A stretch of DNA of 64,000 nt from Dongia deserti (GTDB lineage: Bacteria > Pseudomonadota > Alphaproteobacteria > Dongiales > Dongiaceae). The notes under the pieces were generated by a model that saw only the letters and a list, made by a program, of their open reading frames with translations, had not been told where the DNA came from and made no database searches. A program made the translations under genes and the position numbers. The stretch lies in contig NZ_QORW01000024.1 in the NCBI RefSeq assembly GCF_003574735.1, positions 1 to 64,000 of the forward strand, written 5' to 3'. Below are positions 19,270-28,688 of this stretch, piece after piece (within the stretch, counting starts at the first letter, position 1; every line of letters starts with the position of its first letter).

Positions 19270-20283
19270 CTACGCCGTGACCAGATGGCACGCGGCCGCG
19301 CGCTTGCCATTCGTCGTGCGACGCAAGGTCGGCGTCTCGACCGTGCAGCGCTCCATGCGCCGCTCGCAGCGCGGCGCGAAGGGGCAGCCGCTGATTTGCC
19401 CCGCCAAGGCACGCGGCGTGCCCGGAATGGTGCGGAGGTCATGTGCGGTGTCGTCGTCGAGGCGCGGTGTCGCCGCCAGCAGGCCTTGCGTATAGGGATG
19501 ATGCGGCGTCGTGAACAAGTCCCCGATCGCCGCCTCCTCCATGATCCGCCCGCCATAGAGCACGATTACCCGATCGCACAGCCGCGCGATGACGCCCAGA
19601 TCGTGGGTCACGATCACCACCGCCGCATTCAACTCATGAACCAGGCCATTTAACAGATCAAGGATCTGCGCCTGCACCGTGACGTCCAGCGCGGTGGTCG
19701 GCTCGTCGGCGAACAGCAGCGCCGGCCGGCACAGCAGCGCCATCGCGATCATCACACGCTGGCGCATGCCGCCGGAGAATTCGTGCGGATAGAGCGAAAT
19801 GCGCCGCCGCGCGTCGGGGATCCGCACACGCTCCAGCATCTCGACCGCGATATTCACCGCTTCCGCCCGGCTCTTCCCTTGATGTGCGACCAGCACCTCC
19901 GTCAACTGGTCGACGACGCGCATGTAGGGATTGAGCGAGGTCATCGGGTCCTGGAATATCATCGACATGGATGAGCCGCGGATCCTGTCCAGCCGGTCCG
20001 GTGTTGCGTTCAGAACCTCCTCCCCCTCAAACGTCACACTGCCCGAGCAGCGGCCGTTCGCCGCCGTTAGGCCCATCGCCGCCATCAGGATCTGGCTCTT
20101 GCCCGAGCCGGATTCGCCGACGATGCCCAGCACCTCGCCGCGCCGCACGTCGAAGCTGACGCCGTCGACCGCGCGCACCCAACCCTGCTCCAGCTTGAAG
20201 TCGACGCAGAGCTCGCGCGCCGAGAGGATCGGCGCCGCCGCCTGCCGCGCCGCCGTTTCAGCGCTCGTTCGGGTCGAAGGCAT
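19270..20283 (-). CDS. dppD: Peptide ABC importer ATPase, DppD/OppD type
   Basis: A 337-residue ATPase. The ATG at 20283 (MPSTRTSAE) is preferred to one four codons upstream at 20295 because a weak GGGC ribosome site precedes it; both overlap the permease gene's end. Walker A is GESGSGKSQ, with Gln where Ser/Thr is usual at the end, the signature is [14 protein letters not shown] and Walker B is [12 protein letters not shown]. The C-terminus has the [14 protein letters not shown] motif of the oligopeptide family. Confidence 0.87.
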   Translation of the reverse strand: MPSTRTSAETAARQAAAPILSARELCVDFKLEQGWVRAVDGVSFDVRRGEVLGIVGESGSGKSQILMAAMGLTAANGRCSGSVTFEGEEVLNATPDRLDRIRGSSMSMIFQDPMTSLNPYMRVVDQLTEVLVAHQGKSRAEAVNIAVEMLERVRIPDARRRISLYPHEFSGGMRQRVMIAMALLCRPALLFADEPTTALDVTVQAQILDLLNGLVHELNAAVVIVTHDLGVIARLCDRVIVLYGGRIMEEAAIGDLFTTPHHPYTQGLLAATPRLDDDTAHDLRTIPGTPRALAGQISGCPFAPRCERRMERCTVETPTLRRTTNGKRAAACHLVTA

Positions 20284-21157
20284 CGCGCAGCCCATCGGCT
20301 ATGAAGTTGAGACAGAACAAGGTCGCGGCCAGGAAGCCACCCGGCAGCAGCAGCAGGCGCAGATCGGTCTCGATCGCGCGCGCGCCGGTATCGATCAAGG
20401 AGCCCCAGGAACTGGCCGGCGGCTGGATGCCGAGGCCGAGGAAGCTCAGGAAGGATTCCGTGATGATGACCTCCAGCACCAACAGGCTCGAATAGACGAT
20501 CACGACGTTGAGCGAATTCGGCACGATATGCTGCCGGATGATCTGCCATTCCGTCATGCCGCCGGCCCGCGCGGCGTCCACGAACTCGCGGTGGCGGAGC
20601 GATAGGGCCTGCCCGCGCGCAATCACCGCCGGAGTCAACCAGAGCACGACCACGATCGAAACGAACAGACCCATGATGGTCCGCCCTACCAGCAGGTTGA
20701 TCAGCACGACCAGGAAGAAATAGGGAATGCCGTAGAGCACGTCGACCGTACGCATCAGGAAATTGTCCAGGCGGCCGCCGATATAGCCGGCCGTTGCGCC
20801 ATAGACCACGCCGATGAATACCGCCGCCAGTGCGCCGACGAACCCGACGGCCAGCGAAACCTGCCCGCCCGTCAGCACGCGCGCCAGCAGATCACGTCCG
20901 AATTCGTCCGTGCCGAAGGGATGCAGCGAGAACAAGTCGATCGGCGCGGCGATGTTGTCGAAATCGGCGTCTTCCGGATCAAACGGATAGAAGAGCGGCC
21001 CCGCGAGGCACAGCAGTGTAATCAGCGTCAGGATGATCATACTGCCGACAGCAAGCTTGTTGCGGCTGAACCGGCGCCAGGAGGCCCGGAACGGGCTTAC
21101 CCCCATGCTCGCCACCGTTTCCAGCGGCTGCGCAGTGCCGGCAAGCAGCTCACTCAT
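20258..21157 (-). CDS. dppC: Peptide ABC importer permease, DppC/OppC type
   Basis: A 299-residue inner-membrane permease with a cytosolic N-terminal stretch followed by a hydrophobic helix (KLAVGSMIILTLITLLCLAGPLF), about six helices in all, and the EAA loop VDAARAGGMTEWQIIRQHIVPN. It has the DppC family's conserved HPFGTDEFGRDLLARVL sequence after the first periplasmic loop. The 8-base overlap with the DppB-like gene shows coupling. Confidence 0.9.
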   Translation of the reverse strand: MSELLAGTAQPLETVASMGVSPFRASWRRFSRNKLAVGSMIILTLITLLCLAGPLFYPFDPEDADFDNIAAPIDLFSLHPFGTDEFGRDLLARVLTGGQVSLAVGFVGALAAVFIGVVYGATAGYIGGRLDNFLMRTVDVLYGIPYFFLVVLINLLVGRTIMGLFVSIVVVLWLTPAVIARGQALSLRHREFVDAARAGGMTEWQIIRQHIVPNSLNVVIVYSSLLVLEVIITESFLSFLGLGIQPPASSWGSLIDTGARAIETDLRLLLLPGGFLAATLFCLNFIADGLRDAFDPNER

Positions 21158-22070
21158 AGCTCACCTTCGGGTCGATGATGCCGCGCGCCACGTCGGTGAC
21201 GATGTTGGCCAGAATCACGATTCCGCCATAGAGGATCGTGACACCCATGACCAAGGGATAGTCGCGATTGGCGGCACCCTCGACAAAGTAGCGGCCGATG
21301 CCGGGAATGCCGAAGATCTGCTCCACGATCACGGAGCCGGTCACCGTGATGGCGGTCGCCGGCCCCAGATAGGCGACGACCGGCAGCATCGCGCCCGTCA
21401 ACGCCTGCTTCCAGATCACGCGGCGTGCGCCGATACCCTTCGCACGCGCGGTGCGCACGTAATTCGTGCGCAATGTCTCGATCATGCTGCCGCGCGTCAG
21501 GCGCGAGATGTAGGCAATGTTGGGCAGCGCCAGTACGACGATGGGCAGGATCTTGGCATTGAGTGAGCCGTCCCATCCGGCGACCGGAAGCCAGCCGAGC
21601 TTGAGTCCGAAGAATATCTGGAGCAAGGGACCGATGACGAAGGTCGGAATGGCGATGCCGATCATGGCGATGGCGCCGGCCGAGAAGTCCGTCGCGCCGT
21701 TCCGCCGCAGCGCGCCGGCAATGCCGAGCGCGATGCCCACCACGGTCGCCAGGATCATGGCCCAGAAACCGACCTCAAGGGAAACGGGGAAGCCGTGCAC
21801 GATGAGCTCCGTGACGGAGAAGTCGCGATACTTCATCGATGGCCCGAAATCGAAGTGAAGCAGGCCCCACAGATAGCGGCCGAACTGCATCCAGACCGGC
21901 TCGTCCAGGTGATAGGCCTTGTTGAGATTGGCGATGATGGCTTCGGTCAGCTTGCGGTTGGCGGAGAACGGACCGCCCGGCGCCAGCCGCATGACAAAAA
22001 ACGAAATCGCGATCAACACGAACAAGGTCGGGATCGCGCCAATGATGCGCCTGATGGAAAATGCGAGCAT
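21150..22070 (-). CDS. dppB: Peptide ABC importer permease, DppB/OppB type
   Basis: A 306-residue permease beginning MLAFSIRRIIGAIPTLFVLIAISF, the typical DppB opening. The EAA loop reads NYVRTARAKGIGARRVIWKQA. Six helices are expected. It follows the binding-protein gene after a 53-base gap that holds a strong hairpin. Confidence 0.9.
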   Translation of the reverse strand: MLAFSIRRIIGAIPTLFVLIAISFFVMRLAPGGPFSANRKLTEAIIANLNKAYHLDEPVWMQFGRYLWGLLHFDFGPSMKYRDFSVTELIVHGFPVSLEVGFWAMILATVVGIALGIAGALRRNGATDFSAGAIAMIGIAIPTFVIGPLLQIFFGLKLGWLPVAGWDGSLNAKILPIVVLALPNIAYISRLTRGSMIETLRTNYVRTARAKGIGARRVIWKQALTGAMLPVVAYLGPATAITVTGSVIVEQIFGIPGIGRYFVEGAANRDYPLVMGVTILYGGIVILANIVTDVARGIIDPKVSYE

Positions 22071-22084
22071 CTGATCGAAGCAAC

Positions 22085-22114
22085 GCGGCCCGGCGCACTA
22101 TGCCGCCGGGCCGC
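22085..22114 (-). promoter_or_regulatory. 11-bp perfect hairpin between peptide-binding-protein and permease genes
   Basis: GCGGCCCGGCG (22085-22095) and CGCCGGGCCGC (22104-22114) form an 11-bp stem with an 8-base loop, 9 bases after the binding-protein stop. No U-run follows on the minus strand, so it is more likely an mRNA-stabilising or attenuating element than a terminator. Confidence 0.6.
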
Positions 22115-22123
22115 TCACTATCG

Positions 22124-23728
22124 CTATCCTTCGATCCACATGTATTTCGACGGGTGGACGTCGAGCATGTTGTCTTCCCACCCCTTGAGCTTCGGGCTGA
22201 CCAGATGTCGCGACGTCGTCACGTTCAGCGGCACGGTCAGATAATAGTCGAGAAGGATCTTCTCCGCCTCGGCGAGGTACTTGTAGCGCTCCGCGATATC
22301 GGATTGCTGCGAGGCCTTTTCCATCGCCGCCTCGTAATCGTCGTTCTTCCAGTTATAGCCGGATTCGGCGCTCGGCTGCATGTAGACGACATGCGACTCC
22401 GGTCCAGGCATGTCGGCAACCAGGTTGTCGTTCAGGACCTCCCAGCCGCCATTGTAGAAGGTATCCATCCAGGCCTGGAACTCCTGCGCATTCACCTTGG
22501 CGTCGACGCCGATCTGCTTCCACATCAGCGCGACACCCTCGGCCTGCCGCTTGGCAGTATTGTCGGTCGTGCTATCGATCGTGACCTTCAGCGGCTTGTC
22601 GGGACCGAAACCGGCCTCCTGAAGCAACGCCTTGGCCTTGGCGATGCGCTCCTCCTTCGGCATGTCGCACTCTTCGACATGCGGCTGCGGATAGCGCGGA
22701 TCGTTCGGCGGCGAGTAGCCGCAGTTCGGCTGGTAGCCGGCCTTCAGGATCTTGTTCTGCAGAACGTCGCGGTCGATCGCATAGGCCAGCGCCTTGCGCA
22801 CGCGAATGTCGTCGAACGGCGCCTTGGTGATGTTGAAACTGAGATACTGCGCCTCGACATAGGTGGTAATGCGCAGCTGCTCGCCATATTCCTTCTTCAG
22901 CTGCTCGAGCTGGTCGCTCGGCACCTCGTTCGTGACATGAAGCTCGCCGGCCTTGAAGCGCTTCAGCTCCGTCTGGTCGTCCTCGGTGACGTGATAGACC
23001 ACCTTGTCGGCCTTGACGTTCGCCGCGTCCCAGTAATTGGGGTTCTTGACCAGCGTCACGTGGGACTGCGGCACGTTCTCCTTCATCATGTAGGGGCCGT
23101 TGTTGACGATATTCTCCGGCTTGATGAAGTCGCCGCCGACCTTCTCGAAGCTCGGTGTGTGCAGCGGTGGGATGTGGTAGGAGCCCATGAGATAGAGCAT
23201 GTTCGGCTGCGGTGCCAGCAGCTTGATCACCACGGTCTTCTCGTCCGGCGCACTGATGCCGACGCTCTTTGGGTCGCCGCCCTCTGCCTCGTTGAACTCC
23301 GCGGCGCCGGCCACTTTCACGGTCGAATAATAGTAATATGCGCGCGGTGACGCGGTCTTGGGATCGAGCTGGCGGATGACGCCGTTGACAAAGTCCTGCG
23401 CGACAAGGGGGTCGCCATTCGACCATTTCAATCCGTCCCGCAGATGGAACGTCCAAGTCAGGCCATCGTCGCTGACCTCCCATTTCTCGGCCGCGCCTGG
23501 GCCGATCTCCGCCTTCGCATCGGAGGCGACCAGGCCTTCATACATGTCGTCCTGGATCCATCCTTCGCGCGCGCCGAAATTGAGGTGCGGATCGAGTGTA
23601 TCCGGCGACGAGCCGAATCCGCGATTGATGACCATCTCCGCCGAGGCCGGCGTGGCGACAGTAGCCGTGGCAAGGATCACCGCGCTCAGCAGCACGGCGC
23701 CGAGCCCGCGCGCAAACAGAGTTCCCAT
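22124..23728 (-). CDS. oppA: Peptide-binding protein of ABC importer (OppA/DppA type)
   Basis: A 534-residue periplasmic lipid-free binding protein. The start at 23728 is backed by a GGGAGAG ribosome site, and its N-terminus is a classic signal peptide (ARGLGAVLLSAVILATATVATPASA). The mature part starts EMVINRGFGSSPDTLDPHLN, the SBP_bac_5 pattern. It opens the operon oppA-dppB-dppC-dppD-dppF-S9-S9 on the minus strand. The preferred peptide is unknown. Confidence 0.9.
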   Translation of the reverse strand: MGTLFARGLGAVLLSAVILATATVATPASAEMVINRGFGSSPDTLDPHLNFGAREGWIQDDMYEGLVASDAKAEIGPGAAEKWEVSDDGLTWTFHLRDGLKWSNGDPLVAQDFVNGVIRQLDPKTASPRAYYYYSTVKVAGAAEFNEAEGGDPKSVGISAPDEKTVVIKLLAPQPNMLYLMGSYHIPPLHTPSFEKVGGDFIKPENIVNNGPYMMKENVPQSHVTLVKNPNYWDAANVKADKVVYHVTEDDQTELKRFKAGELHVTNEVPSDQLEQLKKEYGEQLRITTYVEAQYLSFNITKAPFDDIRVRKALAYAIDRDVLQNKILKAGYQPNCGYSPPNDPRYPQPHVEECDMPKEERIAKAKALLQEAGFGPDKPLKVTIDSTTDNTAKRQAEGVALMWKQIGVDAKVNAQEFQAWMDTFYNGGWEVLNDNLVADMPGPESHVVYMQPSAESGYNWKNDDYEAAMEKASQQSDIAERYKYLAEAEKILLDYYLTVPLNVTTSRHLVSPKLKGWEDNMLDVHPSKYMWIEG

Positions 23729-23895
23729 GGTTGTCTCTCCCTGTGGTTCCAGTCTCTTGCCGGTTGAGCTTATGTTGCTCCTGTTCGTTTTTCCGGCCAA
23801 GCTCCCCCGGATCAAGTGCGGAGCTGTATACAGGTTTGACCCTAACGCATGGCCCGCGCCGGCGGCAAGACCATTCCTAGACAGGACTAACTTCC

Positions 23896-25203
23896 ATGAA
23901 CGTCAGCTTAGACAGTGCCCTTGAAGAGGCCGAGAACCGCTATGTAGCCGCCAACCCGAAGAGCGCCGCGCGCCACTCCTCGGCCTCCTCCTCGATGCCC
24001 GGCGGCAATACGCGGACGGTGCTGCACTATTCACCCTTCCCCCTCGCCTGGGCTAAGGGAGACGGCGCACATCTGACGGACCTCGACGGGCACCATTACA
24101 CCGACTTCCTCGGCGAATATTCGGCCGGGCTCTACGGCCACTCCAACCCGCTGATCCTGGATGCAGTCCGCGTTGCATTGGAAGGCGGGATCGTGCTCGG
24201 CGGACCCAACCAGTACGAAGCCGAGCTCGCGGCGACGATCCGCGATCGCTTCCCATCGATCCAGCTCCTGCGGTTCTGCAACTCCGGGACCGAGGCGAAT
24301 GTGTTCGCGATCCAGACGGCGCGCGCAGCGACCGGGAAGCCGGCCATCCTCGCCTTCGAAGGCGGCTATCACGGCGGCGTGCTCTATTTCCGCAACGGCG
24401 GCGCACCGCTCAACCTGCCGATTCCAACTCTGACCGCGACCTACAACGACCCGGATGGCGCGGAAGCCATGATCCGGGCACATGCCCACGAGCTCGCGGC
24501 CGTGATCGTGGAACCGATGATGGGCGGCGGCGGATGCATTCCGGCGGATCGCGATTTCTTGGTGGCCCTGCGCCGCGCCTGCACCGAGTGCAATGTCATC
24601 CTGGTCTTCGACGAGGTCATGACCTCGCGCCTCTCGACCGGGGGCTATCAGGCAATGGTGGGCGTCACACCGGACATGACCACGCTCGGCAAGTATCTGG
24701 GCGGCGGCATGAGTTTCGGCGCGTTCGGAGGACGCACAGACCTGATGTCGCGCTTCGATCCCGAGCGCGCAGACGCCTGGCCTCATGCCGGCACCTTCAA
24801 CAACAACGTGCTATCGATGGCGGCCGGCCTGGCCGGCCTCAAGACGCTGCTGAACGCGCCTGCGCTCAACATGCTCAACCGCAAGGGCGACAGGCTGCGG
24901 CAGGCGATCAACGACGTGGCCGAGCGTCACGACATCGCGCTGAAGGCGACCGGCGCCGGCTCCTTCGTCGGGATTCACTTCAGCCGCAACGACATCAAGC
25001 GGCCCGGCGATCTCGACCCGGCCGGGGCGGACCGGCGCACCAAGCTGCAAAACCTGATGCACCTTGATCTGATCGCAGCCGGCCAGTTCTACGCGCGGCG
25101 CGGCTTCATCGCCCTGATGCTGCCGATCACGGATGCGGAGATCGACACGTTCGCTGGCGCGGTGGAAGAGTTCGTTACCTCGCGCAAATCGCTGCTGGGG
25201 TGA
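23896..25203 (+). CDS. Class III PLP aminotransferase (HemL-like group)
   Basis: A 435-residue enzyme. The glycine-rich PLP-phosphate site is FCNSGTEANVFAIQTARA; the aspartate that contacts the ring is in LVFDEVMTSRL; the Schiff-base lysine is in TTLGKYLGGGMSFGAFGG. These match the glutamate-1-semialdehyde-aminomutase-like branch, members of which often act on beta-amino acids or other amines rather than in haem synthesis. It diverges from the peptide importer over 167 bases that must contain both promoters. Role in amino-acid breakdown is likely; substrate unknown. Confidence 0.82.
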   Translation: MNVSLDSALEEAENRYVAANPKSAARHSSASSSMPGGNTRTVLHYSPFPLAWAKGDGAHLTDLDGHHYTDFLGEYSAGLYGHSNPLILDAVRVALEGGIVLGGPNQYEAELAATIRDRFPSIQLLRFCNSGTEANVFAIQTARAATGKPAILAFEGGYHGGVLYFRNGGAPLNLPIPTLTATYNDPDGAEAMIRAHAHELAAVIVEPMMGGGGCIPADRDFLVALRRACTECNVILVFDEVMTSRLSTGGYQAMVGVTPDMTTLGKYLGGGMSFGAFGGRTDLMSRFDPERADAWPHAGTFNNNVLSMAAGLAGLKTLLNAPALNMLNRKGDRLRQAINDVAERHDIALKATGAGSFVGIHFSRNDIKRPGDLDPAGADRRTKLQNLMHLDLIAAGQFYARRGFIALMLPITDAEIDTFAGAVEEFVTSRKSLLG

Positions 25204-25213
25204 GAGGCGGTCG

Positions 25214-25921
25214 TCAGTTCCCCAAATAAGCCCGCACCTCCGGCATCGTCGAACCGAGCACGCGCTCCGTCTCGTCCACCAGTACCACGCGGCCGGCGTG
25301 GACGAAGGCGGTGCGGCCGCCGGCGTGGCGCGCGTCGCCGGGGTCATGCGTGACCATGATCACCGTCAGGCCTAGCCGCCCTTGCAGCGCGCGCACCAGA
25401 TCCAGCATCTCGCGCCGCAATCCCGGTCCGACTGCGGCGAACGGCTCGTCCAGCAGCAGGATTGGGCGATGCCGCACTAGGCAGCGCGCGATGGCAACCC
25501 GCTGGCGCTCGCCACCGGAGAGCTGGCCCGGCAAGCGATGCTCCATGCCGGCGAGGCCAACATCGGCGAGCGACTGCCGGACCTCCGTCTTCTGCGCTGT
25601 GTCCAGTCGCAGATTAGGGTCGATGCCGAGCCCCACGTTCTTCTCGACGCTGAGATGCGCAAACAGATTGTGATCCTGGAACAAGGTCGTGCAGGGCCGC
25701 TTGGCCGGCGGCAGCACCGTGATGTCGTAGCCGTCCACCAGCACTTGCCCGCTCAGCGGCTGCTCGAAGCCGCCGATCAACGACAGCAGCGTGCTCTTGC
25801 CCGCGCCGGACGGGCCGACGATCGACAGGAGCGCGCCACGCTCGACCGCAAGGTCGAACTGCATTTCCATGTCCTCGTAGCGGAACGCAAGGTTCCTGAC
25901 CTCAAGGTGCAGCACGGCCAC
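25214..25921 (-). CDS. thiQ: Thiamine ABC importer ATPase ThiQ
   Basis: A 235-residue ATPase. Walker A GPSGAGKST, signature LSGGERQRVAIARCL and Walker B ILLLDEPFAAVGP are seen. Short length and position after thiB and thiP fit ThiQ. Its start overlaps the end of thiP by 20 bases. Controlled with the rest by the upstream TPP riboswitch. Confidence 0.88.
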   Translation of the reverse strand: MAVLHLEVRNLAFRYEDMEMQFDLAVERGALLSIVGPSGAGKSTLLSLIGGFEQPLSGQVLVDGYDITVLPPAKRPCTTLFQDHNLFAHLSVEKNVGLGIDPNLRLDTAQKTEVRQSLADVGLAGMEHRLPGQLSGGERQRVAIARCLVRHRPILLLDEPFAAVGPGLRREMLDLVRALQGRLGLTVIMVTHDPGDARHAGGRTAFVHAGRVVLVDETERVLGSTMPEVRAYLGN

Positions 25922-27464
25922 CCACCAGACGTTCGACGACTTGGTAGAGCACGAAGATCAGCAGCATCAGCAGCGCGGCCGTCACCGCTGCGCCGCCCAT
26001 GCGATAGGCGCCGAGCTGGTCATAGAGCAGCAGTGTCAGATTGCGCAGCTTGGCGTCGCCGAACAGCCCGATGCCGATCAGATCGCCCAGAGCCATCGCG
26101 GCCGCCAGCGCCAGCGCCGTACCGATGCTCGGCCTCAGGATCGGCCAGTCGATCAACCGCCAGCGCGACCAGCCGGTGATCCCAAGGGCCCGGCACAGAT
26201 GATCGTGCCGCGCCCGCGCGCGCTCCACGGCGGGACGCAGGATTGCTGCCGCAAACGGCACGATCATGATGGCATTCAACAGGACGATCCCGACGATCGC
26301 GCGTGGCATGCCGTCCAGCGACAGACGCAGGATCAGGAAGCAACCCAGGCCGAGCGCCATTGGAGAAACGGCGATCGGCAGGATGAGCGCAGCGCGCAAG
26401 ATGGCCGCATGGGCCGGCTTGCTCGATCGTGCGCCGCCTTCGGCCAGCACCATCGGCAAGGCAAGCAGCAGGGTCAGCAGCGCCGCAGGCACGGCCAGGC
26501 CGATGCTGATCAACGTTGCCCGCCCGACCAAGCTCCAGTTCAGCGAAGCGTTCACGAGGCCGGTGAAGCCGTCCACCAACGTCGCCGTCACGGGGCCGAT
26601 CAGCAGAACCGCGGCAGCACCGATCAGCACGCCATCGAGCACGCGCGCTGCCATCGGGCGCTGCCCCCAATCCTGCTCCCGCGTGCGCCAGCCGCTGCCG
26701 ATCACGGCATCGCCCACGGCGCCCTGCGCCAGCGCGAGGCACGCGAGATTGAGCGCAAGGCCACCCAGTGCCAGCGTCGCCGCTTTCGGCGGGTCGAACT
26801 CGAAGCGGATGGCCTCGAACACCGCCACTTCGAACGTTGCTGCGCCCGGCCCGCCGCCCAGTGCCAGTACGATTGCGAAGCTGCCAACACAGAGCATGAA
26901 AATGGTTGCCGCCGCATGCGGCAGATAGCGCCGCAGCATCGGCCATTCGATCAAGCGAAAAATCGACCAGCTCGACATGCCGAGCTGGGCCGAGAGCCGC
27001 CAGGTCTCGACCGGGATCGAATGCCAGCCCGGCAGCAGCAGACGCACCGCCAGCGGCAGATTGAAGAACACATGCGCCAGCACGACGCCGCCGAGGCCAT
27101 AGATATCCGGCCTCGCCTCCAGCCCCGCCGCGCCGAGCGCCCGTGCCAGCCAGCCGTTCTGGCCATAGACAGCAATGATGCCGAACACCGCCACCAGAGA
27201 GGGCAGCACGATCGGCAGCGACATCAGCCCAAGCAACGCACGCCGGCCGGGGAAGTTCGTCTCCCGAGCGAAAGCGCGTGCGACCAGGACGCCGAAGGCG
27301 GCCGACATTACTGTGGAGAGGAGAGCCTGCGTCAGTGTGAAGCGCAGGATGTGCCAGACGTACGCACTGCCGAGCAGCGTGCCTATCTGCGCTTCGCCGG
27401 CTTGCGCAAACAACATGAGCAGCGCTGCGCCGACCAGGAAGGCCAGCAGCAGCGCGACGCTCAT
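25902..27464 (-). CDS. thiP: Thiamine ABC importer fused permease ThiP
   Basis: A 520-residue membrane protein carrying two permease halves, as ThiP does. I chose the ATG at 27464 (MSVALLLAFLVGAALLMLFAQ), 20 bases after the thiB stop; no good ribosome site is visible, so translation may depend on thiB. Two permease modules with about twelve helices are seen; the first has the SSWSIFRLIEWPMLRRYLP loop and the second ALGITGWSRWRLIDWPILRP. Family length is ~530. Confidence 0.85.
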   Translation of the reverse strand: MSVALLLAFLVGAALLMLFAQAGEAQIGTLLGSAYVWHILRFTLTQALLSTVMSAAFGVLVARAFARETNFPGRRALLGLMSLPIVLPSLVAVFGIIAVYGQNGWLARALGAAGLEARPDIYGLGGVVLAHVFFNLPLAVRLLLPGWHSIPVETWRLSAQLGMSSWSIFRLIEWPMLRRYLPHAAATIFMLCVGSFAIVLALGGGPGAATFEVAVFEAIRFEFDPPKAATLALGGLALNLACLALAQGAVGDAVIGSGWRTREQDWGQRPMAARVLDGVLIGAAAVLLIGPVTATLVDGFTGLVNASLNWSLVGRATLISIGLAVPAALLTLLLALPMVLAEGGARSSKPAHAAILRAALILPIAVSPMALGLGCFLILRLSLDGMPRAIVGIVLLNAIMIVPFAAAILRPAVERARARHDHLCRALGITGWSRWRLIDWPILRPSIGTALALAAAMALGDLIGIGLFGDAKLRNLTLLLYDQLGAYRMGGAAVTAALLMLLIFVLYQVVERLVGGRAAP

Positions 27465-27484
27465 GCCGAGCGCATCAGCGCCGA

Positions 27485-28498
27485 TTATTGGCCGGCGCTG
27501 TTCAGCCACTCGTCGATCCACGCGCTGCGGTTCGCCGCGACCTTGTCCTGCGGCATCAGCAGGCTCTTGGCCGGAACCGGCAGCTTGCGGAAGGCCTCCG
27601 GCAGGGCATCGCCGAGATCGATGGCGGGATACATCCAGTTGGTGGTCGGGATCTTCTCCTGCGCCGGGCGCGAGATGAGGAAGGCCAGGAATTTCTGCGC
27701 CAGCTCCGGCTGGTCCGATGTGTTGAGGCGCGCGGCAACTTCGACCTGCAGATAGTTTCCTTCGGCGAAGTTCACCGCTTTGTAGCGATCGGTGTTTTCC
27801 ACCATCTGGTGATAGGCAGGAGAGGTCGTGTAGCTCAGCACCAGCGGCGCTTCGCCTTTCAGGAACAAGCCGTATCCTTCGCTCCAGCCTTTTGTGACCG
27901 TCAGCGTCTTCTTGGCGATATTCTTCCAGGCACCGGCCGCCTCGTTGCCTAGCACTTCCCTGACCCAGAGCAACAGGCCAAGACCGGGCGTCGAGGTGCG
28001 CGGATCCATATAGATCAGCTTCGGTGTATCGCCTGCCCTGGCGAGCTCCGCAAGGCTCTGCGGCGGATCGGGCAGCTTCTCGCTGTCGTAGACGAATGCG
28101 AAGTAGCCGTAATCGTACGGCACGAAGTCGGCATCGTTCCACGCGATCGGCAGCTTCACCGCGGAGAGGTCAACGTCATGCGGCAAGACGAGTCCGGTCG
28201 CCTTGGTCTCGGCCGTCAGGTTCGTGTCGATACCGAGCACGATGTCGGCGTCGGTCTCCTCGCCTTCCAGCTTCAAGCGCGAAAGCAAGGCTGCGCCATC
28301 CTCCAGTGCGACCCAGTCGATCCTGCAGCCGCACGTGCCTTCGAACTCCTTCTGCAAGGCGGGGCCAGGCCCCCACTCCGAGACGAAAGAGTTGTAAGTG
28401 TAGATGGTCAAAGTGGGCACATCGGCCCGCAGGGGTGCTGACGCGGCTGTACTGGTTGCAATCACCGCCGCCAGCAGAGCACAACGACGCAGAGTCAT
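27485..28498 (-). CDS. thiB: Thiamine-binding periplasmic protein ThiB
   Basis: A 337-residue binding protein. The start at 28498 has a GGAGGAC ribosome site; the signal peptide is MTLRRCALLAAVIATSTAASA. The mature part begins LTIYTYNSFVSEWGPGPALQ, which is close to the ThiB signature, and TKGWSEGYGLFLKGEAPLVLSYTTSPAYH is the thiamine-site region. It starts the thiBPQ operon, 62 bases after the TPP riboswitch. Confidence 0.9.
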   Translation of the reverse strand: MTLRRCALLAAVIATSTAASAPLRADVPTLTIYTYNSFVSEWGPGPALQKEFEGTCGCRIDWVALEDGAALLSRLKLEGEETDADIVLGIDTNLTAETKATGLVLPHDVDLSAVKLPIAWNDADFVPYDYGYFAFVYDSEKLPDPPQSLAELARAGDTPKLIYMDPRTSTPGLGLLLWVREVLGNEAAGAWKNIAKKTLTVTKGWSEGYGLFLKGEAPLVLSYTTSPAYHQMVENTDRYKAVNFAEGNYLQVEVAARLNTSDQPELAQKFLAFLISRPAQEKIPTTNWMYPAIDLGDALPEAFRKLPVPAKSLLMPQDKVAANRSAWIDEWLNSAGQ

Positions 28499-28502
28499 CT
28501 CG

Positions 28503-28524
28503 TCCTCCACCAAGCGGCGGAGGA
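28503..28524 (-). promoter_or_regulatory. Hairpin that can mask the thiB ribosome site
   Basis: On the minus strand TCCTCC (28519-28524) can pair with GGAGGA (28503-28508), which is the thiB ribosome site. The 10-base loop lies between. This fits a riboswitch that shuts off translation when thiamine pyrophosphate is bound. Confidence 0.55.
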
Positions 28525-28559
28525 AATCGAGGGCGATGCTCAAATCTCGCTTAACTCAG

Positions 28560-28642
28560 ATCCCTCCGCCGGCATTATCCGGATCAGGTTCCTCGGGTTG
28601 ATGCGGCATCGCATCTCTCAGCCCGGCATGGGGCACCCCGTT
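28560..28642 (-). ncRNA. TPP riboswitch (THI element)
   Basis: On the minus strand the conserved THI parts appear in order: AACGGGGTGCC, then GGGCTGAGAGATGC (the CUGAGA box), then ACCCG, GAACCTGATC, GGATAATGCC, GGCGGAGGGA. Arrangement and spacing match the known aptamer. It lies upstream of thiB and should repress thiBPQ when thiamine pyrophosphate is abundant. Confidence 0.95.
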
Positions 28643-28688
28643 GAGCGCGACCACCATGGGAACCGCGATGGGCATTGTCAAGCATCTG

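Noticed and set aside
25941-27755. 604-residue plus-strand open frame opposite thiP
   Set aside because: Gln/His/Arg-rich low-complexity text typical of the antisense of a membrane-protein gene; thiP has clear helices and context.
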